Positions 22,111 through 31,250 of a stretch of DNA of 64,000 bases are shown piece after piece. The position numbers and the translations under genes were made by a program. Position 1 is the stretch's first letter. The number at the start of each line of letters is the position of its first letter. The notes beneath the pieces were generated by a model. The model did no database searches and had not been told where the DNA came from. It worked only from the letters and a program-made list of their open reading frames with translations. The DNA is from Myotis daubentonii (lineage: Eukaryota; Chordata; Mammalia; Chiroptera; Vespertilionidae), in the NCBI RefSeq assembly GCF_963259705.1, contig NC_081851.1, positions 58,984,855 to 59,048,854 on the forward strand. Direction: 5' to 3'.

Positions 22111-23355
22111 CAAGGATGTTTAGTGTTCCTTGTACCCTCGATTCTTTGCTGCTGCTCTTCACTCCTTTGGAGAATTTATGAAGAAATTTAGAGGGTGCTG
22201 TGAGTGTTCCCAGAAAACTCTGCCTTTGGGACACATAGAAGCCTTGAAAAGGCCAAATCTCAAGTATTTTTGAAAAAGTTGACCTCATTCATGGCTCTTG
22301 GGCTGTGCTGGGTTGAGCACATTCTCTGCCTCTTATTTTAAACAAAACATATTGATATTCAGGAAAGCTTTATAGTTATAAATTTCAGTTTTATTGATCA
22401 AATTATCAACACCTTTATGGCTACTATTTATGAAGATAATATGAATCCTTATGCCTTGGTATCATGATACACTAAGGTGATTTCTCTGGGCTTCAGTTTC
22501 CTTACTTGTAAATGAGGCGTTTGGGCAATTTTTTGACTTTATGGTTGATGCGCATACACACATGCCTAGAAACTCACTTAAAGACCCGGAGTCCTTAATG
22601 TGAGGTGCTAGTCATGTTCCATGGACTCCTACATGGTAGAATTATGGTTGTAGGTGGACAGTCAACATGCAACTGGAGCCCTTGCCCAGGAGGATGCCGC
22701 TTACACACAGTCCCCAGCCTTCACTGTCCTAGGATCTATAAACAGCAAAGGGTAGAAGCCAAACCAGCTGGTTCGCTCTAGGAAGCTCCTGCCCTCCCCG
22801 GGAAGAGCATCTGAGTCAGTCTTCCCACTCCGCAGGCAGCAGATAGAACTAAATAGCCTCTCTTCCATGGACCAGAGGTGAAGAGGGCTGCAGGGAGGCC
22901 TCCTAGTGGAGTTACCATCCCAGGGCATGAGTTTCCCTGGGATAAGCTTGAAGATAGCCCAAGGGAGGAGGCACATGAAGCTCAGAGTGAGTGGGAGCTA
23001 TTAGGATGATTTATCCTGGTTAACTCTGGGGCCTTAAGAAATGCATTGTACTGGAAAGGCACCTCCTCACAAAGGCTGTCAGGACTGATCACACATGTAG
23101 GTCAAGGACAATCCAGGGGAGGAAGGACAGGCTTAGCATGTTCATAGCACCAGAGAAAATTTTACTACAGACTAGGGTGGTCCAATGGTGTAGTGGGAAT
23201 CCAAGTCAGTCATTGTCCAAATAATACTGACACAGAAGCGGTAAGAAGGAAAGAAAGAATTAATATTAATGTGGGTCAAAATCATGGCATCCCAATTGGA
23301 GGCAAACTTTGATAGACTTATCAATCTTGAAAGGTACTTATTGTGTGGTATGGAG
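22111..23355. other. Mostly unique sequence with one MIR fragment
   Basis: A short sense MIR piece ('ctgggcttcagtttccttacttgtaaatgaggcg') lies at about 22485-22540. Nothing else can be named, and no exon is supported. Confidence 0.4.
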
Positions 23356-23359
23356 GAGG

Positions 23360-23576
23360 CGTTAGTCAGCAAACTACAACCCATGGGCCAAATATGGCCT
23401 GCTGACCTCTGTAAATACAGTTTATTGAAACATACGTCCGTTCATTTATGTATTGACTATGGCTGCTTTTGTGTTACAACAGCAGAGTTGAGTAGTTGCG
23501 ATAGAGATCGTGTGGTGTTCAAAGCCTGATATATTTACTCTCTGGTTCTTTATAGGAAAAGTTTGCTGACTTTTGA
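23360..23576. mobile_element. Charlie-type hAT MITE (MER58-like), copy 1
   Basis: 'cagcaaactacaacccatgggccaaatatggcctgctgacc', 'gactatggctgcttttgtgttacaacagcagagttgagtagttgcgatagagatcgt' and 'ggaaaagtttgctgac' match a common mammalian Charlie-type MITE with ends of the form CAGGGGTCGGCAAAC. A longer relative in the opposite orientation lies at 27752. The exact subfamily is uncertain. Confidence 0.75.
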
Positions 23577-23594
23577 TATAGAGGAAAGAACACA

Positions 23595-23695
23595 TTGTTC
23601 TAAGTCCTAGATCCACAACTTTGAATCAACACTCACTTTTATAATCGACCTTTCAAAGTCTTCCCATCTGTGAAATGGGGGGGCTATATTATGGG
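23595..23695 (+). mobile_element. MIR fragment
   Basis: 'taagtcctagatccacaactttgaatcaacactcac...gtcttcccatctgtgaaatggggggg' resembles a diverged sense MIR. Confidence 0.5.
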
Positions 23696-23699
23696 TGTC

Positions 23700-25104
23700 A
23701 ATGAAACACTTAACTCACTAGTTACGATAATTTACAATACTAAATAAAATAAGAAATGTGAAAATGCATGTTCAACTAAAAAATTACACAAACACTAAAT
23801 TATATTAGGGCTGTTTTTGAAGTGTTTGGCAAAAAAGAGAAGGCAAAGAAAAATTTTTTTTCACTAAGTAAAAGTAAAGAAGACATAAATAATAAATGAT
23901 TGCCAAAGGGCACATGAGCCTTTTTATTTGTGTCAGTTACTGTACATAGTTTTGAGGCAATTTAAGCTGGGCTATTAAAATTAAAGAGAAAGAAATAAAA
24001 TCCACAGCAACCTTGAGGATGGATTGAAGAAATTAGTTAGGCATGATCTACAACAGGGAATTGTGGCCGTCAGAGGGGCTGCCGGCTCACCCAGAAGTTG
24101 CAGAATGGGGCTGGGGGAAAGGAAGAATGGGAAGACGAACCCAGGAACTACTGCATGGGCTAGATTTATAATAACAACTATGCATTGTTTATCTGAAATT
24201 CAAATCTAGCTGGGCATCTTGTATTTTTATTTGCTAAATCTGGCAATTGTTCCCACCATGTGTGGTTCCAGAGGGGTGGGCAATCACAGGGCTCCCCCAC
24301 CCTCCTGTCACAAACCTTGTCTTAGATTCTAGGTCCCCAAACGCTGACTCTTAAGCAAAAATAAATAAGGAGGAACGAGCCAAACATCTGATGGCAATGA
24401 TCTAGAAGGACCTCCGAGCTGCCCTGTTTCGTCCTTCCTTAGGCTGGGAGTTCAGCTCTCCTTTTAATTCTGCAAATGATGCCGTTCATTTCCAACTTAT
24501 CCCTGATTCTGAAACCAGTCAGGGTTGGTTTCTGCTGTTTGTTGTCAAAGGGCCCTAACCCTGCATCTGTGTCTATATCAGCACACCCCAAACAGGATCT
24601 AGGACACGGGCAGCACGGAGCATTCTGGCCCGGTATCTGGTGAGTGTTTACATGTGCAATACCATCAAGTAACAGGGAGCGCCTCGGGGCCCTTGAGTAG
24701 GGGAGGGCCGTGATAAAAATGACATTTGCTTTAAAAAATTACTTCTCAAGCTGGCTTGTAAGTGTTTTGGCGGGTGAAATGGCAGCAGGATAGCTGGCTG
24801 TTCTCAGGGTCCACAGGAGAGGCTGGGGTCTGGCAGGGAAGAGCACATCAGCTCAGAGGAGACTCTTGGATTTTAGAGGCTTTCTGGTCACCGGGAACAT
24901 CCCAACAGCAGGAGTAAGAGCTCGGAAGGGTCAGGAACGCGGTGACGTGGCCTCTGGTGCCTGCCACCACCCTGGGCTTCCCAGGCCGCGCCAGCCAGGG
25001 CAGGCAGAGGGGGGCGCAGAGGGAAGGAGCGCTGTTCAGGCGAGGCCGCTCCTCCAGTTGGCTCGGAGTCCCCAGCCACTCCGGGGAGGGATGTGGTGAG
25101 AGTG
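23700..25104. other. No gene recognised; becomes GC-rich to the right
   Basis: 23700-24230 is AT-rich without a named repeat. 24400-25100 is low-repeat and increasingly GC/CpG-rich, with 'ccgcgccagccagggcagg' near 24984. Short open frames exist on both strands in the GC-rich part but have no recognisable domain. Confidence 0.4.
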
Positions 25105-25215
25105 GAGCCCATCCAGCAGAAAGTGACAGGGATGATTAAAGGGATGGAAAATCAGGCCCATGAAGAAAGGTTAAAGGGATTGCCGCTATTTAGCCTGGAG
25201 AAGAGAGACAGCGAC
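25105..25215 (+). mobile_element. CR1/L3-type LINE ORF2 C-terminal remnant
   Basis: Read in one plus-strand frame, this stretch gives ...QQKVTGMIKGMENQAHEE, then RLKGLPLFSLEKRD, with no stop. The motif 'yeeRl..LglFsLekRr' is the conserved C-terminal end of CR1/L3-clade ORF2. L3/CR1 elements were active in early mammals or before, so a readable frame of about 37 codons is unusual. Only this short piece is left. Confidence 0.65.
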
Positions 25216-26655
25216 TAATAGCTCCCTGCAAGTCCCTGCACGGTTATTAATAGACGCGTGCTAGGCAGCTGCCCTGCACGTCCAGGGAAGGCAGCGCCCC
25301 CCCCCCCAGCCCCCACCGCCAGCCCTCCCTCCCCAGGCGGGCCGGGCACCTCCTCAAGGAGGAGAGGGAGCAGCAGGCCCCCCAGGGAGGCAGAGGCATA
25401 ATTATAAAGGCTCTTTTGTGGTCTCTCCCCAGTGCCCTCTCCCCTCCCCTTTGTTTTTGGCATCTGTCATTATGCGGTGCAAACCACAGCCAGGCCTCTT
25501 GACGGCACCTATATCTGCTTTCCTGCTGACTGGGAAGGTAATGTGGCTATAAAATTGACGACTTAGATAAATACCCGTACAAAGGGCAGACTGTGCTGAG
25601 TTCTGTGGAGCATTCTGATGGGTTTTCCCATCTGACCCGACCCGGATAAATCGTCCCATCACCCCCAGCCTAGTCTACTCCATCCGGGTTCCTCTGACCC
25701 ACTCCCCAGGAGTTCACATTTGCTTGGCGAATTTGTCCCTTTGGCAACTAGAAAAGTCTTCTATTTCTTCTCAGGTCAAATACGTTTAATTTTACTTTTC
25801 TTTCTTTTTTTAAAATGTGGAACTCTTCTCAGCAGATTAGCCTCTTGTTCTCTTGACCAGGTCCCCACAGTCTCTCCCAGAGGAGGTCAAAGGAGCCCTT
25901 GGCCTAGAGTTCGTCAGATCCCTGCTGGGGTGACCCAGGGCCTAGGCGTGTGGTGACTATCTTCCTGGTGGACATGTAAGGGATATGGTCACGGAAGGAA
26001 GTTACGACCCTTCTTACAAGCAAAGGGGAAGGCACAGGAATCCTTGCTTGTGCAAAGAGGCATGCCCATCTCTGAGCTCGATTCCACTAGAAAAATCAGA
26101 ACAATTCCTATTATTTTCGGTTCCCAGACCTTGAATGTGTCAGGCTTCAGGTTCACTTCCTACATCTTCTCGTCGCCCGGATCTGCAAGTAATTTAACCT
26201 TGTTTTCATAGAGCGCAAAGAGGTTCCGGTTGTTTACACTGGAGACACATTTTCCTCAATTGTCGCAACCCTGTTAATGAAATAATGACGCTCTTCCTCA
26301 TTTAAAGGTAATTTCGGTTGGTATCGTGACAGGGAGGAGGAAAGTGAATGCCCGTTCTGTCCTGCTGTATGAAGGGCAGGCTGTGAGGGCCACAACCACT
26401 GCTCGGGGCAGGGCCTTCTCATTTTTCTCACCTGTTCTGGACCTTTGACAGGCAGCCGAGTGAGGCTGTGCCAGGACCCTGTGCAGAGATTGGGTAAACA
26501 CAGGCAGATCTTGATTAGGGACACTACAGAGCCTGTATTTGCTGGGGCATGGATGCCAAGGCTGGGCCAGGGTAGACGCTCCTTTGTTTTCAAAATGGAT
26601 TTGAGGGGCTTGGGGGTGGGTGAAATGGATGAAGGGCCTCAAAAGGTACAAATGC
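25216..26655. other. Low-repeat GC-rich block, candidate conserved noncoding DNA
   Basis: No repeat family is visible. 25395-25660 contains closely spaced motifs: 'cataattataaagg', 'ttttgtggtctc' (RUNX-like TGTGGT), 'gtcattatgcggtgcaaaccacag' (RUNX-like AACCACA) and 'acggcacctatatctgc'. A poly(C) run lies at 25300-25310. The look is that of a regulatory conserved element, but conservation cannot be judged from one sequence. Frames on either strand show no domain. Confidence 0.35.
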
Positions 26656-26659
26656 CCAG

Positions 26660-26935
26660 AGATAAAAAACTCACAGGGATAGAATGTACAGCATGGTGAC
26701 TATAATGAATTAGACTGTACTGCATATTTGAAAGTTGCTAAGAGAGCAAATCATAGACGTTCTCATCACAAGAAAAACATTTTGTAACTATGCGTGATAA
26801 TGAATGCTAACTATTTGTTATGGTGATCATTTCCCAACATGTACAAATATGGAATCATTATGTTGTACACCTGAAACTAATATAATGTTATATGTCAATT
26901 ACACTTTAATTGCAAACATAAAATAAATTTTAAAT
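26660..26935 (+). mobile_element. L1 3' UTR (L1MA/L1MB-like)
   Basis: 'agaatgtacagcatggtgactataatgaattagactgtactgcatatttgaaagttgctaagag', 'ggtgatcatttcccaacatgtacaaatatggaatcattatgttgtacacctgaaactaatataatg' and 'tatgtcaattacactttaattg' form the characteristic 3' UTR of mid-age mammalian L1, in sense orientation. Confidence 0.9.
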
Positions 26936-27099
26936 AATGGGTTTGATTTGCTTTCAAGATTATGAACATCTAATAAACCAGGACCTGCATGTAAGCTGTT
27001 TTGTCAAGGTCATACCAGATGAAAGTCAGGACATGTCGTTGGAGCCAACGACTTAAAGGGAAAGGAAGTACACACTGGAGAGACACCAAGATGTGGGAG

Positions 27100-27230
27100 T
27101 GGTCAAAGAGAGTTGGGTGCTCTTAGGTAAGTCCCTTAAGTTCATCAGGGCCCAGATGCCTCATTTATAAAACAGGGTGATTGGATCAAACAACTTCTAA
27201 GGCCCTTTCTCCCTTCCCTGTGCTGATATA
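27100..27230 (+). mobile_element. MIR fragment
   Basis: 'gctcttaggtaagtcccttaagttcatcagggcccagatgcctcatttataaaacagggtgattgg' is a sense MIR core. Confidence 0.6.
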
Positions 27231-27379
27231 AAGAAATCTGGAGACTGTTGTTATTTGCTTGCAAGTCCTTCCACCATGTATTCCAATAAGAGTAAGTCTA
27301 GAGGATGACATTGAGAGGATGGGACCTCTCTTGCATTGTCTTTCTCTGTGTGCTCAGGATGATCAGTGTATTCTGTATT

Positions 27380-27518
27380 TTTAAAAAAATTAAATTCTTT
27401 ATTGTTGAAAGTATTACATACGTCTCCTTTTACCCCATTGACCTTTCCCTGCATGTTCCCATCCCCCAGCACAGGCCCTCACCCCCCTACTGTCTGTGTC
27501 AATTGGTTATGCTTATAT
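27380..27518 (-). mobile_element. Short 5'-truncated L1 insertion with 14-bp duplication
   Basis: A 139-bp segment starts with an A/T-rich run (the tail, read on minus) and 'attctttattgttgaaagtattacata...cccattgacctttccctgcatg...tgtctgtgtcaattggttatgc', the reverse of a bat L1 3' end. GTGTATTCTGTATT is duplicated exactly at 27366-27379 and 27519-27532. It is a severely truncated target-primed insertion. Confidence 0.85.
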
Positions 27519-27751
27519 GTGTATTCTGTATTAATAATGCCAGTTAGAACTAAATACCACCACATATTCTACAGGAAAATGTGTATTATGCAGTGATTTT
27601 AAAAATAATTTAGAAAATTTTTGTAATTACGTGGGTATCTCCAAAAGCAAACGGGCACTAGATGGCAATAAGAGGAAATAATAACAGATTTTTTTAGATA
27701 TTTAAAACTATACAACCACTTCCATGCATTTCTTCCTTTTCCCTTTACCAG

Positions 27752-28075
27752 GGATTTACAAACTTTTTATGGAAAGAACCAGGTAGTAAATATTTTAGGC
27801 TGTGCGCTATAATGTCTCTGTTGCAACTATTCAACTTTGCCGTTGCAGAAAAGCAACCATAGGCAATTTGTACACAAACATTCATGGCTAATTTCCAACA
27901 GAAATTTATTTATGGGTCTGAAATTTGAATTACACGTGTCACAAAATATTTTTCTTTTGATTTTTTTCCGACCATTTAAAATGCAAAAACCATTCTTAGC
28001 TCACCGGACGTCATAAAATCAGGCAGTGAGCCAGATTTGACCCCTGAACCATCATTTACTGACCTTGGTTCTTTA
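27752..28075. mobile_element. Charlie-type hAT MITE (MER58-like), copy 2
   Basis: 'aaactttttatggaaagaaccaggtagtaaatattttaggctgtgcg...gtctctgttgcaactattcaactttgccgttgcag' is the same family as 23360-23576, in the opposite orientation. It carries an additional AT-rich internal section before 'gtgagccagatttgacc'. It is old, with many substitutions. Confidence 0.75.
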
Positions 28076-28084
28076 CCACAACTC

Positions 28085-28185
28085 TTTAAGGGAGGAACTG
28101 TTTTATAGATGAACAAATCGAGGCTAATGAGGTTAACTAACTTGTCCAGGTTTACCATTTAGAAGTTGTAGAGCTGGAATATTCC
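28085..28185 (-). mobile_element. MIR fragment
   Basis: 'gaactgttttatagatgaacaaatcgaggctaatgaggttaactaacttgtccaggtttaccatttagaag' is antisense MIR. Confidence 0.6.
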
Positions 28186-28949
28186 AAAAGGCCAGCTCTA
28201 AGAGCTTGAACTTTTAACACCTACACTTCAAGGACTGCCAGTTAGGGTGGTGGAATGTGAGGGGCCTTGCTTCTTCTGACTGTGGTTTAACATACTTACA
28301 AAATCATCATTTTGATCATTTTTTTCATGGTGGTTTAGATGAAAAACATTAGAGCAACACTGATCTCTCACAAGGCGAGGAGATACCCGGCTGGCTAAGA
28401 GTCACATGGGACAGTAGCTCAAAAGGGGACTGAACAAGAGGGAGAGGGCACTGGAGGAAACAAAGAGTCAGTTCTGTGAGTATCAGGATCCAGGGAGCAG
28501 CCTGCCACCCTCGTCCAGGAAGTTTTGCCTGGTGGTCAGCTTAGCTCCTTCTCGACATGGAGAGAGATGAGGTGGAGGGAGCAAGAGAGAGGCTGTCATG
28601 CCTCCACTGCCTCCCATTCCTGTTCTTAAAGATGATGTATCAACTTAAAGATGATGTTCTTAAAGAGAGTTCTCAAAGGTTTCTTGGACAGACCTTATCC
28701 CCAGAGCTAAATGGTCACCTCTCCAGGGAGGCCTGTGTCTTCTCCTCCTCTCTTCTTCACACCTGGTGTGGTCTGGGCACACAGGGATGCCAGGTGAGTG
28801 AGAAGTTCCATGTCCAGAACAGCGTGCCCCAGGAGGCCATGAGCCGCCTGCATCTGGTAGTGGTTGGGGATGCTCACTGTCAGCAGACACGGGTGTCAAG
28901 GACCTCTGGGGCTGGGAGGTCAGCGTGGAAGAGCGTTTGGTGACCGTAC

Positions 28950-29170
28950 CCACATAATAAGCATTTGCTGAATACCTAATGTGTGTTGGATCCAAAGCCA
29001 GGAGACCCCACATATATTATTTCCTTTGATTCCCACAACTGACTTCTGAAAGAGGTACTGTGGTCCCATTAGACAGAAACCGAGGCTCATAAGTGCTTAT
29101 AATTTTCCTGAAGAGATGCAGCAGATAGCTGTAGTCAATCTAGTCTGTTCTCTGAGGCTCATCACAGGCC
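28950..29170 (-). mobile_element. MIR
   Basis: 'taataagcatttgctgaatacctaatgtgtgttgg...atatattatttcctttgattcccacaactgacttctgaaagaggtactgtgg...gacagaaaccgaggctcata' is antisense MIR. It is followed immediately by a second MIR on the other strand. Confidence 0.75.
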
Positions 29171-29184
29171 CCTACTTTGGGCCA

Positions 29185-29390
29185 TGCAGAGCAATGGGCT
29201 GCAGTCCTCACTGTGACTCTTGATAGTTATATGGCTTGAACAAGCTACTTGACCTCTCCAAATTTCAGTTCCTTCGTCTGGTTAAGGGTTATTCCTACTT
29301 TTGAGGGTCGTCATAAAACAAAAAGTGGTAACTTAGGAAGGTGCCTAAAACAGTGCTAGGTATGGAGCAAGTTATATGCATGCTTGCTTT
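29185..29390 (+). mobile_element. MIR
   Basis: 'ctgcagtcctcactgtgactcttgatagttatatggcttgaacaagctacttgacctctcc' and 'aggaaggtgcctaaaacagtgctaggtatgg' follow sense MIR. Confidence 0.75.
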
Positions 29391-29639
29391 CTTCCTCTGC
29401 TTCAAGATGATGTGGTTTTGTGAAGTTGACTGACTAGTCAATCTTACTCAGTTTGGGGTTTTCAGGACCTAGCAGAAAGCAAGCTTTTGGGACTTCTATG
29501 GAGCACACACTTAATAAATATTTGTTGAATGAATGGATACACAATGCTCATATCTACTGATGCCAGCCATTTGGATACTTAGAAACTTTTAAATGAATAG
29601 ATTCTTTTTTTTCAAGGTGACATTGATATCCTTTAACTT

Positions 29640-30190
29640 TTTCAGTTTTGAAAAAATTATTTTTTATTTTTCAGTTATAGTTGACATACAGTATTATATT
29701 AGTTTCATGTGTATACCCTAGTGATTAGACATTGCTAGTATATATCTTTCCTAAGTGATCATCTGATAAATCTCATACCCATCTGACACCAGATATAGTT
29801 ATTAGAATATTATTGACTATATTCCTATGCTGTACTTCACATCCCCATGACTATTTTGTAACAACCAATTTGTACTTCTCCATCCCGTCACCTTTTCCAA
29901 TGCCACTCCCATCTGACAACTGTCAAAATGTTCTCTGTATCTGTTCTGCTTGTTTGTTTATTTTGTTTCTTAGATTCAATTGTTGATGGATATTTATCTA
30001 TTGCCATTTTATTGTTGATGTTTTTATCTTTCGTCTTCTTCTTTTTCTTCAAAAGATCCTTTAACATTTCATGTAATACTGATTTGGTGGTGATAAACTC
30101 CTTTAGCTTTTTCTTGTCTGGGGAGCTCTTTATATATCCTTTGATTCTTGACTTTTCATCTGAATGTTGGATGTCCTCCTAGGATATAAG
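29640..30190 (-). mobile_element. L1 3' region (old)
   Basis: 'ttttcagttatagttgacatacagtattatattagtttcatgtgtatacc', 'catctgacaccagatatagttattagaatattattgactatattcc', 'gactattttgtaacaaccaatttg' and then 'tttaacatttcatgtaatactgatttggtggtgataaactcctttagc' is an antisense L1 3' UTR running into the adjoining L1 body. Confidence 0.85.
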
Positions 30191-30517
30191 CAGCAAAAAA
30201 ATGATCTGAAATATGTCAATATATTCAGGCCTTACTGATGCAGATTCATTGGGAGAAATGTGTGAATCTGGAAAAGTCTGCAGAGGACTCTATTTAAAGA
30301 AAGGTGATTTTTTTTCTCTCAAATAACTCTAGCTATGTCACCAGGTTTATTTATTCACCATCCATCTATTCATTCATCCAATCATTCAACGGTGGCCTAG
30401 AGGGACTCTTAGGACCTCCATTAACAAACAGAAAGGGAAGATTATCTGGAGCATGTCGATTATTTGTGGATAAATAGAAGCTTCCAAGCTGCTTATGGGA
30501 GCTTGGATATTGCTTGT

Positions 30518-31244
30518 TGCTGGGAGCCGGTCCATCCTTGCTGTTTCAAGGGACCTGGCATATATGGCATATGGTTCTTAATATGTTTGCTCACCTTCTT
30601 GGCACTATGTGTTTTAACCAAGGTCTCCTCTCTGAGAAAGGTTGTTTCCCCAGGTAGGGATTTTCCCCTGAAGTTAGGGAGGGAATAAAACCACTTAACT
30701 AAGTGCCAGGCGGGTAATTAATCATTTTAACTACGAACAATCATGCTTAAGCTACAAAATCTTTACTCCCTGGAATGGAGATAAGAAACGCCCTAACCTT
30801 TGGAATAGAGATTGATAGGATTGGAATCAACTGGTATAAATACAGATGCAACAAGACAACAACAGACAGAATTCAGAAGACAGAAAGACACAGAACTTAG
30901 AACACAGGGCTTGGAAGACAGGACCAAGAGAGACAGAGCCTAGGCACAGAACCTACACAGAACGTTCTCTAGAGACAGAAGATGGACCCCAGCATCTGAA
31001 CCTGACTACAGAAATTGGCAAGAGAACCTGACTAGAACCTGGTGACTGAACCTGACTGGAGTACCTGGACAGAACCTCTCTGGAGAGCCTAAGCAGAACC
31101 TCTCTGGAGATCCAGACCAGAACTTGGCTGGAGATCCTGGCTAGGCTACTGATCAACTGAACACTGTCTCCGTGTCCTTCCTTCTTCGCCGACTCCGTCT
31201 ACGCCTTTGGGAACCCCTGGACCTGCTGGGGTTGGACCCCGGCA
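30518..31244 (+). mobile_element. Solo LTR, class II (ERVK/betaretrovirus-like), 727 bp
   Basis: It begins TGCTGGGAGCCGGTCC and ends GGTTGGACCCCGGCA, so the LTR has the TG...CA ends, and the 6-bp duplication GCTTGT flanks it exactly (30512-30517 and 31245-31250). Six base pairs is the usual class II ERV duplication length. A TATA box (GGTATAAATAC, about 30833-30843) and a downstream tract of tandem purine-rich units are visible. Three 24-bp units beginning CAGAACYTSKCTGGAGA lie at 31070-31093, 31094-31117 and 31118-31141. No internal viral genes remain, so this is the product of recombination between the two LTRs of a provirus. The perfect duplication suggests a fairly recent insertion. Confidence 0.88.
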
Positions 31245-31250
31245 GCTTGT

